Notes under the pieces: generated by a model
Told to the model about the DNA's origin: nothing
Seen by the model: the letters and a program-made list of their open reading frames with translations, nothing else
The model's database searches: none
Source of the DNA: Ceratothoa steindachneri
Taxonomy: Eukaryota > Arthropoda > Malacostraca > Isopoda > Cymothoidae
DNA length: 64,000 nucleotides
Assembly: GCA_963969495.1 (NCBI GenBank)
Contig: OZ018326.1
Coordinates: 154,132,306 to 154,196,305 of the forward strand
Direction: 5' to 3'
Made by a program: the position numbers and the translations under genes
In this document: positions 43,257 through 54,021 of the stretch, piece by piece
Numbering within the stretch: the stretch's first letter is position 1
Layout: the number at the start of each line of letters is the position of its first letter

Positions 43257-43364
43257 AGGATGGCCTCCAACTTTGCTGACTGTGAAATTCAAATGATGTT
43301 GATTCTTTGTTGTTACCTGATCATCGAGGAATCCCAAATACACTGCATTGCTTTTGGATGCCAT
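43257..43364 (-). CDS. PDCD2L: PDCD2L exon 1 (start codon exon)
   Basis: ATG at 43364-43362 opens 36 codons ending at a GTAAGT donor (43256-43251). The peptide is MASKSNAVYLGFLDDQV, then FTVSKVGGHP at the end. The xVxLGFxDE and SKxGGxP motifs are the signature of PDCD2L/trus N-termini. This methionine is the first after an in-frame TGA about 24 bases upstream, which fixes the start. The splice phase is 0, matching exon 2, which begins with the expected NW. Confidence 0.9.
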
Positions 43365-43454
43365 CACCAACCTATATATCTTTCAATAAAACTTTACTGG
43401 ATCATATCATGAACTAATGTCACCATAAAATAATTTAAATTACAGAAACTATGA

Positions 43455-43464
43455 CTTTTATATA
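43455..43464 (-). promoter_or_regulatory. Possible TATA box upstream of PDCD2L
   Basis: TATATAAAAG on the minus strand, about 91 bases before the ATG. The surrounding DNA is AT-rich, so a chance match is possible. Confidence 0.3.
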
Positions 43465-43849
43465 TGCTCTAAAAATATACCAAATCATTACAAATTATTT
43501 AATTTTGATAATACAATGGACTTACATCTAATGCATATTTCATGGACTTTACATCTTATCTGAGTTTAAAATCAACTGCATGTTTCTAACAATCATGCAT
43601 ATCTTTAGAAGGCAAGTATTTATTGCTAATTTTAAAGACAAATATAAATCAACAATAATGTTAATATAAATGGTGCACTATGTATGAGTATTGAAGGATC
43701 CCTTGACAGAAACCTTCTGAAGACTGGTTTGTATAAAAGAATTAAGTAGAGGAACTAAAATGTGGCCTGACATATAAGTTATATAGCTTAAGGATAACTT
43801 CTTTATTTTAATAACTAACATTCCTCTTAATAAAGCCCAACACTATTTG
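43465..43849. other. PDCD2L upstream region, nothing else recognised
   Basis: AT-rich sequence between the possible promoter and a LINE fragment; no other motif was named. Confidence 0.4.
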
Positions 43850-44660
43850 CTCTATTTTTTGCTTCAATAACCTCAGTGACCTATCTACTACTAAGCCTAA
43901 GGCCTTTTCATCTTCAACTGAATTCAGCTAATGCCCATCCATTTCATAACTAAATTCTCTATTATCACTTCCTATATTAATAACTTTGCATTTTTTAAAG
44001 TAAAAGTCATCTGCCACTTCTGAGCCCAAGCTAATAACTTATTTAAGTCACTTTGCACTTTAAAACTACCCTGAACTTCTTTAACTACAGCTGTCAATTT
44101 AGTGTTATCAGCTTGACACTTTGCTATTTACAGTCTCCCCAAGATCATTTATATAAATTATGAAGAATATAGGGCCTAGAACTGATCCCTTAGGTATGGC
44201 ACTGATAACATCCCTCTACTGTGACCTCACTCCATTTAGTACCACCCTCAATTTCCTGTCTTTCAGCCATTCAGCTAGCTATCCAATTCAAAACTTTTCC
44301 ATATATCCCATATATTTTTAAGTTGTGAACTAGTCTCTTATGTAAAACTTTATCAAAAGCTTTGTTAAAATCAGAGTAAATTGTTTTGTATTTTTCGGGA
44401 TAATATATTAAATGGGCAAATGTATTTTTTATTTTACCCAAAATGTCTACCTCTCTCCTTCAATTTTCCATGTAGTTAATAGTAAACTTTTGTTTCAGGC
44501 TGTCCTGTTGTGTGTGCAACCCTGCATGATTTAATTGAGTTTGCTTAATGCCTTTCCTAACCTGTTTGCATTTTTAGCTGCACTTATTTCCAACTAGGCC
44601 CTCTCAGGCAACACATTATACTTTGCATGGCTTTTTTTTAATTGTTCTGTTTGTCTTGCA
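43850..44660 (-). mobile_element. L2/CR1-like LINE fragment (RT)
   Basis: Minus-strand pieces in order: KNANR-type basic linker near 44580, FNKAFDKVLHKRLVHNLKIYG at 44390-44310 (palm block, N for D at the first catalytic position), WLKDRKLRVVLNGV, PKGSVLGPIFFIIYINDLGE, a decayed FADDTK block reading HDTKLTAVVKEVQG, and LLAWAQKWQMTF. It is close to the plus-strand copy at 51.6-52.0 kb. Stops and lost catalytic residues mark it as dead. Confidence 0.75.
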
Positions 44661-46257
44661 TGACACTGATTAATTTTTATTATATCTTTATATCATTCAT
44701 TATATTGTTTAGTTTATGTAAAGATAAAAGCAAATTATTTTTTATTTCTTTTATTAGGGCAATGAAAGTTTAGCCCAAAGAAATTTGAACAATGCTCATC
44801 ACTTTCACTGATTTAATGGTTTTGAAAATTGCACCAATGTGCTATCTTTTGCCACGATTGTAATTCCTGTAAGGAAATTGTGTAGTGTCAATTTTCTTTT
44901 TGTACAATGGATTCCAGTTGAGGAAAGTGCCCTGGATTTTGGCTAGTGACCTCAATAAGGCAATACTGACTTTATCTGCACTCAAATCTTATTCCTAAAA
45001 CTAGTCTTGTGACTAGTTTTATGACTAGTGATTCTACTTATATTTACTATTTAAGTTGTGCTACTGTGGGCTTTGGTCTTGTTAGGCTAGAAGTGAAGCA
45101 TAGAGTACTATTGTAATAATTGTAAATTAATGTTTTTCAGAAAGCAACCAGTATCCCATCCCTGTATATAACTTTGGATTTATGGCATTTTGATCACACA
45201 CTCACCTGACTCCTTTCTATTCATGAGTAGTAATTACTAACCAGTTGTAATCCCTCATGACTTCCACCTTTATCTATTCTGGTTCTTAGTGTGTGGATCA
45301 AAATTGAAATATATATATATATATATATTATTTATTTGTTTTCAATTTGTGCTTCTCCGCCTCCGGCACTATATCCATTTTTGTACCGCCTGCATACAAA
45401 TTCGTAAGGACCGAATACATGAAGGACCATACAAAATATTTTTAAATCTAAATATATCTGTTCACAAGACAATTTTATCCAATGATGATCAGCAGCGTAA
45501 CTGAGGACATTTACTTTCAACAAGATGGATCCTGAAATAATTAAAACATCAATGTCTGACCCCCCCCCCCCTACAGCATGAGTTCATTTTGTTTTCTTCT
45601 ATCTGTCCTTTTGGCTTTTTTACTGGTTTCTTCTTTTTTCTTACCATGCCCTTGTTTTTAATTTAAAGCAACAATCGATGTGCTCAACTCATTCAAAACT
45701 ACAAGCGATGACAATATTTTGTGGGTCTGAGAGGGAAGGTTAAATCAAATTGGATTAAAAGTATTTCAAAATATTTAGTAGATTTTTATTATAAATTGTC
45801 GGACATAAAAGATCTTGCATTCACCTTTCTCTCCTTGAGAAGGAAATCCTGGCCGTTCAGGCTTAAATCATTATTGTACCAGAGCAGTCTGCACAAAATT
45901 GTAGTATTCCATGTACAAGGGAATACAAAAAGGTTTTTATTGTTTTAAATGACGTACGATGAGTTACAGGGGGGATGAGAGTGTCTCAGAAAAAAATTAC
46001 CTCATTCTGGTTGCATAATATTTCATCCATGTTCCAATATGGCACATATTATGAAATAGTCCAAAAATTTGGTGCATTCATCTTTCCAAAAATTTTAATG
46101 TTCATTTTTACACTCCCGCACAAATTTATTCAAATAAGAGTAAGTATACCCTAAGTTTCAATAGAAACATCGAGGGGTAAATGAGCAAATTGATTTTAAG
46201 CCTGCCTAAATGTAGGCTACTTTCCCAATCTAAACCAAACATTTTTAATCGGTTTGC

Positions 46258-46261
<4 letters not shown>

Positions 46262-46301
<40 letters not shown>
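46262..46301. repeat. TA microsatellite
   Basis: About 20 uninterrupted TA units. Confidence 0.9.
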
Positions 46302-46305
<4 letters not shown>

Positions 46306-46459
46306 ATTAAAAAATAAAGAATACTCAATGGCAATTGTTAATTACTTAATTATCGATGTGACCAAAAAGCTATGGTAGTCCAATTCAGGCCACTGCAGAG
46401 TGACTCTCTTTTGTTAGTCCCCCCCCCCCTGCAAGTTAAGTTGTTCGTGCCTTTTGCCA

Positions 46460-46512
46460 TATATATATCTATATATATCTATATATATCTATCTATCTAT
46501 CTATCTGTATCT

Positions 46513-46556
<44 letters not shown>
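46460..46556. repeat. Compound TA/TATC microsatellite
   Basis: Alternating TATATATC, TATC and TA units over about 97 bases. Confidence 0.9.
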
Positions 46557-46560
<4 letters not shown>

Positions 46561-46777
46561 ATGTTTTTTTAATGTAAATATTTAATATCCAGTAAGCAAA
46601 TTGTATATATGCATTAGGGTAGATAAGTTTTTTCTCATTAATGAAATTTTAAGGATTCCTATTTTTTCTCTATCAAATGTTAGGGACTTGGAATTAGTTT
46701 GAATTCATGCCAGAATATGAACGTGCTGCCCAGAGGATAAGTAGCAGATTGACCAACCAAGATCATTGGATCGAGTT

Positions 46778-47226
46778 GGGGCTTATGTAGAGTGTTGTGC
46801 TGACAAACCAGTGGAATTCACTACAACAAGCAAGCATTGGTATAAAGACAACTCAGCCCTCATATCCCTGAAGCACCTCTTTAGCCTGTATATCTTCCTA
46901 TCTCCTCTGCATTCTTTCCTTTCCTTGCCCTGCCCCTCTCTGTGCTCTTGGATTTCCATGACCACTAGCAGTAACTAGTTTCCTCCTCACACAGGCCTTT
47001 CACATACTCATTCAGTCCAATTGCATGAGACAACCATTCCATCCCCACATCCAATCTCGGAAGCACACCTGAAACAACACCTTTCACTCATCCTTTAAAC
47101 TAACCTTTTGTACCTCTTGTAACTCACATGAATCCACCTTCTCTACATCATTTACTCCCACATACATAATCACAACTGGGGCTTATGTAGAGGGTTGTGC
47201 TGACTAACCAGCGGAATTTGCTACAA
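46778..47226 (-). mobile_element. Inverted LINE ORF1 fragment between 49-bp direct repeats
   Basis: Direct repeats at 46778-46826 and 47178-47226 (start GGGGCTTATGTAGAG; five mismatches seen) flank about 350 bp. Of this, 46978-47075 is the reverse complement of the L2/CR1-like ORF1 sequence at about 48340-48425 (CATTCCATCCCCACATCCAA and neighbours). The origin of the repeats is unclear. Confidence 0.6.
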
Positions 47227-47291
47227 TATTTAAGTTTGGGAAGGTAGTTAACTTTGAGTATTAGACAAAATACAGGGAATTTTTAATTATA

Positions 47292-47638
47292 CAGTAAACC
47301 CTTGATATAACGAACCTCAATTAGGCAAATTTCGGATATAATGAACCAAATTTCTCGGCCAAACTCCATTGGGTTTAACAGGCAAGCGTTATGACAAGCC
47401 TGAGTGAGTGTTGGTGTGTCACATGTCTCCTACAGTGCAAGGTTCATATCAATACTATGTTGTGTAGTCCACTTAACTTTATTAGTAATTACATACGTAT
47501 TACATATCCATAACAAACTTGGTTCGTTATTTCCATTGCTTTTAACGCCCATCAGGTTTAACAAACTTTCGGCTTTAACGAATGACCCCCCCCCCCTTCC
47601 TCTCACCACATATAGTTGGTTATTTTGAGGGTTTACTG
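47292..47638. mobile_element. Pogo/Tigger-like MITE
   Basis: 347 bp between TA target duplications (47290-47291 and 47639-47640). The ends are inverted: CAGTAAACCCTTGATATAAC on the left, and GGGTTTACTG on the right. Motifs such as ATATAACGAACC and TTTAACGAA occur inside near both ends. The CAGT(A/T)AACCCT start and TA target are typical of pogo/Tigger elements. No coding capacity. Confidence 0.8.
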
Positions 47639-47659
47639 TATTTTCAATTAAATCTTAAA

Positions 47660-49947
47660 TCGTGAAATAGCTCCTGTTTGTTTACATTTCCGAGCGGCCT
47701 AATTTTCTCCCCTTTTTTGTTTGCACTTTTCTTGATTGCTTAATTAAAGGGTTTTGAAAAGTTTTCTCAGTATGGCTGTTGCTTTGAGTGAAGTGAGTAT
47801 GCCTGTTGATGTAAGCAGTGTGTATGTAGTTTGTGATTTTAGTGGTGTTAAAAAGAGTAATGTATCTGAATGCCTGGTGTGTTATGTGACTAGTGCAAAT
47901 GTCGCTTTGGTAGAGGAGGTGAGTCGGTTGCATGATGAATGCAAGAGATTAAGTGAGTTGGTGGATGAAGTGAGAAGGAATACGAGTGTACTCATGAAGA
48001 ATGTGCTGGGACTAGGAGGGTGGAAGATAAGCCTAGACTAGGAGATAAAGAAGTGACTGATGTAAGTGAAGATGAATGGTGGGTAAATATGGATAGAATA
48101 GATAGGTTACGTGTGTAAGAGGGACATAGAACCTGTTAGGTTGACTAATAGATTTGATGCCCTGAGAGGGAAGAGGTTGAAAGTTATTTGTCTAATGTGG
48201 TTGTGACAGAAAGTTGAATAAGTGGTAGTTTGAATGAGAACAGAAGGGAGGGTAATGCTAGGCCTAGGGGGACTAGGAGGATGACTGAGGTGCTTGTGAT
48301 GGGTGGACTCTTAGATTAGATATTTAGATAGGAAGTTGTGCATCCGAGATTGGATGTGGGGATGGAATGGTTGTCTCATGCAATTGGACTGAATGAGTAT
48401 ATGAAAGGCCTGTGTGAGGAGTCGGGATTAGTTTATAGGCGTATGAAATCGCTGTTTGGAGAATAAGGCATCGTATGCATTGGATGGACTCTATCTAAGC
48501 CAGGCTGGGGTTGACATGTTGTAGCAGGAGTTAGTGTGTCGTTAGAACTTTGCAGGTGGGAAACTAGTTACTGATAGTGGTCAGGGAAATACAAGAGTGC
48601 AGCGAGGGAGGGGAAGAGGAAAGAGATGGAGAAGAGATAGAGTGGAAGGTATACAGACTAAAAGAGGTGCTTCTGGGATAGGAGGGCTGAGTTGTATTTA
48701 TACCAATGCTCATAGTCTTAGAAATAATAAGGATGAGTTATTTAATTATATTATTGATGAAGATATAGATATAATATGTGTAATAGAATCATGGGTAAAT
48801 GAAAATAAATTTAATAACAACACAAGTGAATTTGAACTACAGGGTTATATGTACATTAGTCAAAGGAGAGATAGGGCTGGTGGTGGTGATTATTTATATC
48901 AGAAATAGCATTTCTTCAAATCTAAATAATTCTATAAAGCAAGAAGAAGTTGAGTCACTGTGGATAGATATTAGGGTCAGTAAAAATAGGATAATACACT
49001 TGGGAGCCTTTTACAGACCACTCGGACAGTCTGATTGTATAGATGAGTTAATGATCAGGGAAATAAGTAAAGGATATGAAGTAGATAGTTATTCTTGGTG
49101 ACTTTAATTTAAATTCTGTGGACTGGGAAAATATGATAGGAAGGGATATAACAAGTTGTAAGGTTATAGAATGCTTTGAGGAAATTTTTTGACTCAATTG
49201 TTAATAAGCCAACAAAGGGTGTCAATATATTAGATCTGGTTCTTTCAAACGATGATCTCCTGGTTAAGGTATTAAATGTTGGGGAATCATTAAAAAATAG
49301 TGATCAGATGGTTCATTTTAACTTGGAATAGTGAAAGGTAGAACATCAACAAACTCCACGAAACTCAAAATTTTTATAGAGGCGATTACAATAAATTATG
49401 CAACTTGCTAAATCAGATTAGTTGGGTTATAGAATTCAGTGAAAAGAATACTTATGAGATGTGGGACACTTTTAAGACTATATTAAACATAGTCCAAGAG
49501 CAGTGTATTCCAATGGAAGAAATGTAGAAGCCATTGTGGGGAAATCAGGAGATAGCTATGAAAATTTCTGAAAAGAAAAGGGCATACCAGAGATTACAGA
49601 GAGAAAGTACTTTTGACAATTTAAATCATTACAGGTGGACCAGAAATTAGCTAAATAAGATTATTAAGAGCAAAAGAGCAGGAGAATTTAATTTAGCTCA
49701 AAATAATAATAAAAATCGAAGAAAATTCTTTAGCTATTATAGAATTAATAAATCTAACACTGATAAAATAGGGCCTATTAGATATGAAGGGGTTTTGAAA
49801 GAATCTGATGAAGAAATGGTAGAGGTTCTTAATGATCATTTTTCTTCAGTATTTACATAAGAGAATCCAAATAGATTAATTTTAATGATAATTCTAGGTC
49901 AAGGGAAATAGTGTTGAATACCATTAATGTGAACAGAGAAATAATTA
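47660..49947 (+). mobile_element. L2/CR1-like LINE, 5' part
   Basis: After an untranslated leader, ATG 47772 begins ORF1 (90 codons here, with a coiled coil VALVEEVSRLHDECKRLSEL). Broken frames to about 48560 give an esterase-like end with VHPRLDVGMEWLSHAIGLNE and a degraded DGLHLSQAG block. ORF2 starts near 48597 with a basic leader and GLSCIYTNAHSLRNNKDELF, the endonuclease start. IDIICVIESWVNENKF, then GDFNLNSVDWENMIGRD and PTKGVNILDLVLSND follow, with frameshifts. It is interrupted at about 49947 by an unrelated 1-kb insertion. Confidence 0.8.
47772..48041 (+). CDS. L2/CR1-like ORF1 N-terminal part
   Basis: 90 codons from the likely element start codon, ending at TAG 48039-48041. It begins MAVALSEVSMPVDVSSVYVV and contains a predicted coiled coil (residues about 50-80). 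Intact relatives would continue into the esterase-like region that is visible downstream in broken frames, so this is a truncated remnant of an RNA-binding/chaperone-type ORF1. Confidence 0.55.
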   Translation: MAVALSEVSMPVDVSSVYVVCDFSGVKKSNVSECLVCYVTSANVALVEEVSRLHDECKRLSELVDEVRRNTSVLMKNVLGLGGWKISLD

Positions 49948-50965
49948 AAGGGCATGTTTCTGCATGCAATGAGCCAGGTGGAAGATATTGCTACCACTTC
50001 ACTCCTGAGAAAAGATCAAGGAGTAAAAAACCTGCTTTAGTCATTGCTGAAAATCTTGTAGATTTTATGAAGGAGAGAATTGATAAAAGCCTGCAGGCCA
50101 TTGGAAGTGATTCTACAAATGTTTACACTGGCTGGGAGGGTGGTTTGTGCCCTCCACACTAACAAATTATACCTGCAACACTCGATCACAGCACTAGATG
50201 AGAAAAGCTTGTCTAACAACAAATGGACAGGTAATATTGACAAGATGCTAGACACTGCAACTGAACTTGAAATCTATCCTTGATTCCCTAAACTCTCAAT
50301 TGGAGAGCCTCTTACTTCACTGAGTGAAAATGACATAAGGAATCTCTCTACTGGTCAAGCATACAGGTAAAGGATCACACAGACCATAAGAACTTTCAAC
50401 AGCGAGACATTCTAGGTGGTTAACAACAGCAAACAGGCTTTGTCACATATAGGTTTCAAAACATGGCCTTAAGACTGATAGTGAAATACATTTTTGGTGT
50501 GAGCTACCCCTGTTGGTTCAATATCAAGGTAAAACCTTGTTGGGTGGAAAGCCCACATCACATCGAGTTTCAGCTGCAGCTACTTAAGCTGCAAAAGAAG
50601 GCTGTAGTCAATGCTGTTTTGCCAACCATCAATCACTTAGCATGATATTCATTCAGAGAAATGATAATTGAGACACACTTGTGCTCAGGTGACAGTGAGA
50701 AGAGGAGAGCTGCTGTCTAAAAAACTGTTGACTTTGATTACACACATGGAGATCTTTCTGTATGTCACAGGAAGATACCTTCTATCAACCTCAGTGCTTC
50801 TTCCCTGTTGTAGCTGAAAGACTGGTCTGATGTGGTATACAAACCTTCTTTGACATGTAAACTGACTATAGCAGAAGTAAAGAAGTTCCTTGACAACTCT
50901 ATGCTAGTTCCACAGTGGCCCTGTCATGCTAAGTCAATAGAGAGGTGTATGAAACAAGTCAGGAG
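49948..50965 (+). mobile_element. Unidentified repetitive-protein insertion
   Basis: The sequence between two LINE parts encodes pieces of a different protein: PGGRYCYHFTPEKRSRSKKP, IGSDSTNVYTGWEGG, LVCALHTNKLYLQHSITALD, then YPCWFNIKVKPCWVESPHHI and finally PQWPCHAKSIERCMKQV. It resembles a widespread, poorly named invertebrate protein family with LxHTNELPLRH and CHxQxVER motifs. I believe that family is transposon-linked, but cannot name the superfamily. Several stops and shifts are present. No terminal repeats were found. Confidence 0.5.
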
Positions 50966-52015
50966 ATAGCAGGGAAATTTCTGAGAAGAAAAGGGCATAC
51001 CAGAGATTACAGAAAGTACTTTTGACAATTTAAATCATTATAGGTTGACCAGATATGCGCTAAATAAGATTATTAAGAAGAGCAAGAGGGCAGCAGAAAT
51101 TAAATTAGCTCAAAATAATAATAAAGATCCAAGAAAATTCTTTAACTATTATAAAATTAATAACAAATCTAACAGTGATAAAATAGGGCCTATTAGATAT
51201 GAAGGGATTTTGAAAGAATCTGATAAGGAAATAGTAGAGGTTCTTAATGATCATTTTTTTTTCAGCATTTACACAAGAGAATCCAGATAGATTAATTAAT
51301 GATAATTCTAGGGAAGTAGTGTTGAATACCATTAATGTGAACAGGGAAATAATTAATGGGCTTATATTGGAGTTAAATGGTGCTAAGTCATCTGGCCCAG
51401 ATAACATTCATTCTAGGTTACTCAAAGAAGGTATAGATAGTATTGCAGTAGCTCTATGTAAGATATATACTATGTAGATCACTGGAGTTTGGAGAAATAC
51501 CTAATGATTGGAAATTAGTGAATGTAGTGCAAATTTTTAAAAAGTGAAGTAATGAGGACCCAAATAACTTTAGGCCTAACTTCTAGTTTGTAAAATTCTT
51601 GAGAAGATAGATAAGAAGGGGATTTCTAACCATCTAGTGTGGTAGGTTAATAAGTGATGCTCAGCATGGGATCTTATGGATTATGTTACTAAACAATTAG
51701 ATATGGGAGAGAATATTGATGTAATTTACTTAGATTTTAGCAAAGCTTTTGATAAGGTTCCACATAGGAGACTAGTTCACAAATTAAAAATGTATGGGAT
51801 ATGTGGTAAAGTTTAGAATTGGATAGCTGAATGGCTAAAAGACAGGAAACAAAGAGTTGTGCTGAATGGGGTGAGGTTACAGTGGAGGGATGTTATCAGT
51901 GACATACCTCAGGGATGCATTCTAGACCCTTTATTATTCATAGTTTATATAAATGATTTTGGGGAGGCTGTAAATAGCAAAGTGTCAATTTGTGCTGATG
52001 ACACTAAATCATATC
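50966..52015 (+). mobile_element. L2/CR1-like LINE, RT part
   Basis: The start (50966-51362) repeats with divergence the end of the previous LINE part (about 49545-49947). It then continues into the RT: LNGAKSSGPDNIHSRLLKEG, VIYLDFSKAFDKVPHRRLVH (palm, D), WLKDRKQRVVLNGVRLQW, DIPQGCILDPLLFIVYINDF and CADDTKS. It is cut there at the junction with a LINE in opposite orientation. Stops interrupt the frame near 51476, 51640 and 51815. Confidence 0.75.
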
Positions 52016-52741
52016 ACCCCTAAGAGAAAACATATTTAACTCCTTCAACCTTTCTTCATAACTCATTCTACTGAGTCCTGGAATAAGCTTAGTGGCCCTT
52101 CGCTTAATACCCTCAAGCATATCCAAATCCTGCTCATGATAAGGGGCTTAGGCTTGAGCACAATATTCCACATGAGGCCTAACATACGAATTATAGAGCC
52201 TACAAATAACCACCTTGCTTTTATAACTCACATTTCTCCTGATTATTCCCAATATTTTATTACCCTTGTTCCTAGCCTGAGGACATTGTTTGTGAACTTT
52301 AGCATTACTAGAAATGGTTATTCCCAAGTCTTTTTCTTCTGAAACTTCTTTCAGCCAGGTACCATTTAGATCATAACAAAATTACATATGTGCACCCATA
52401 TGCATTGCTTTGCATTTATTTAAATTAAACTTCATCTGTTTGCTATCTGACCAACCTAAGATTTTATCCAGATCTTTTTGAAAATGGGTTGCTCCTTCAA
52501 TGCTTGTTACTCTGGCCACTATTTTGGTATCATCAGCAAACTTCCAAACTTTGCTTTGCAATCCCTTCTCTAAATCATTTATATAAAATCTAAACAACAG
52601 TGGACCCAAAAACAGAACCTTGAAGCACTCGATTAAGCACAGGAGTCCACTTTGATTTAGAATGAAGTGATGAAGGTCATCATCCCCTGCCCCACTCAAT
52701 GGGCACGTTGTCTCCCTGCCTCCCACCTTCTCCGCATCCAC
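52016..52741 (-). mobile_element. L2/CR1-like LINE fragment (RT C-terminal half)
   Basis: Minus-strand pieces: GPLLFRFYINDLEKGLQSKV, KFADDTKIVARV with the catalytic pair, LDKILGWSDSKQMKFNLNKC, then at about 52230-52030 VRPHVEYCAQ, MLEGIKRRATKLIPGL and YEERLKELNMFSL. Frames change between the parts. It meets the plus-strand LINE end-to-end at about 52015. Confidence 0.8.
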
Positions 52742-53030
52742 ATCTTCATTGTGTTAGACCTTCTTTCAACCAGGTGATTGGCGAGTTTTCATTTCTATAC
52801 CATTTCACTTCCTTCTTATATTGTTTGTAGAGTCTCACACTGCTCTTTCCCTCCAACTCCATTCATTTGTATAATGCCGTTTGACTTTTATCTTAATAAT
52901 TTTCTTATCCTTGGGACTCTCTTCAGTAAATTTCACTTACATGTCTCTATATGCTCGTCTTACTTGATTTGTCCATCTATCATTTTCTTCCACCAGTTTG
53001 TAATATATTTCAGTAAGAAGCATGTTTGTT
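52742..53030. other. Spacer between LINE fragments
   Basis: T-rich on the plus strand, no motif named; may be further decayed LINE sequence. Confidence 0.35.
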
Positions 53031-54021
53031 TCTCATTTTATATGTCTTAGATATTTTAATTTGGCTTTGATTATTCTGTTTTTCATTTGTGATGTTCCTA
53101 TCTCACCTCTTAGAACACAGTTTGTTATGTAGTTTCTTGCTTTATGTATTTTTTTCCAAACTCCATTTTCAATCATTTGTATTTTATTAATTTCTTCCAC
53201 TGTTAGGTTCATGACACAAATTCCATACAACACTGATGGTAGCACCACATTTTTCCAATTAATAGATGATTTACGGCTTTCTCCACTACACCATAGGTTA
53301 CATTTGCAAGTATTTGTGCTTTTTATATTATTTCCTTCTTATGCATTTGAAAAATGGTAAACCTGAAGATCAGCGACGCGACTGATGGGCCGCAAAATAT
53401 TTCTTCCCTGTTCAAATATGTTTCACCTTTTCTGAGTAAATTCAAGGGGACTGCTCACAGGGGAGATATCACTGCGGGGGGACCACCCTACAATGATCAC
53501 GAGTTTCAATTAATTGGGGGGGCACAGCCCCCCCCCAATATATAATCATAATTGTTTATAGAATAATATTCTAACATTTTGGGGAATGTTTTTATTTAAC
53601 CAAATGCGCATGAATATTCATGCGTGGGGAAACGAAACATAAATGCAACTTAGTGTCATTTCAGCTGAAAAAAATACACTTTTTCGGGCACGCCACTGAT
53701 CTTCAGGTTTACCTGAAAAATATCCTTTTTGTTTATTTGGGAGCCCAAATACTTTCATGTTTTCAATCACTTTGATGTTTTCTATTTTTTAAATTTCTTA
53801 TCTTTTGTTGTACACAATTATGCCACTCTTTTCTTTATTCAGTTTTAGACCATATTGTTTACTTATTTGCATTGCTGTTTTGATATTGCTCTTCATATCC
53901 ACTTCACTTTCTGCCATAATCAATCCGTCATCTGCAAAGAACAGAGATGTTATATTGAAGTTAATATTTCTGAAACCTTTTGCCTTCTCTTCTAGTTCTT
54001 TCATAATCATGAGTACTGTAT
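53031..54021 (-). mobile_element. Non-LTR RT fragment of another clade, interrupted by a MITE
   Basis: Minus-strand pieces in order: FNITSLFFADDGLIMAESEV with FADD catalytic pair and ISKQYGLKLNKEKSGIIVYN (54025-53798), then LPSVLYGICVMNLTVEEINK and IQMIENGVWKKI (53248-53033). The style (FADDxxxM.., LYG..) differs from the CR1/L2 copies around it. The clade is not determined. The MITE at 53356-53714 sits between the two pieces. Confidence 0.65.
53356..53714. mobile_element. hAT-like MITE with perfect 18-bp TIRs
   Basis: 359 bp. It starts GGTAAACCTGAAGATCAG, and its end is the exact reverse complement of that. The target duplication is TGAAAAAT (53348-53355 and 53715-53722). The 8-bp duplication and the inner CAG(C/T)G(A/G)CG motif suggest the hAT superfamily. 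No coding capacity. A diverged second copy begins at 54994. Confidence 0.88.

Larger units (their letters stand above)
14721..43364 (-). other. PDCD2L: Host gene span: PDCD2-like (5' four exons)
   Basis: Four exons on the minus strand join in phase into 252 codons of a PDCD2-like protein. The order is exon 1 43364-43257 (phase 0 end), exon 2 23344-23184 (phase 2 end), exon 3 23075-22757 (phase 0 end) and exon 4 14888-14721 (phase 0 end). All introns are GT-AG. PDCD2 and PDCD2L family proteins act in the cytoplasm and nucleus as helpers of small-ribosomal-subunit assembly. The C-terminal PDCD2_C domain is missing: after exon 4 no candidate was found down to position 1, so the gene either continues outside the window or is broken. 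Introns 1 and 3 hold the transposons described separately. Confidence 0.88.
44661..46720. other. Intergenic AT-rich DNA with microsatellites
   Basis: No gene recognised. It holds a TA repeat at about 45308-45329, a C-run at about 45562-45572, a TA repeat at about 46262-46301, a C-run near 46421-46430, and a mixed TA/TATC repeat at about 46460-46556. Confidence 0.5.
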
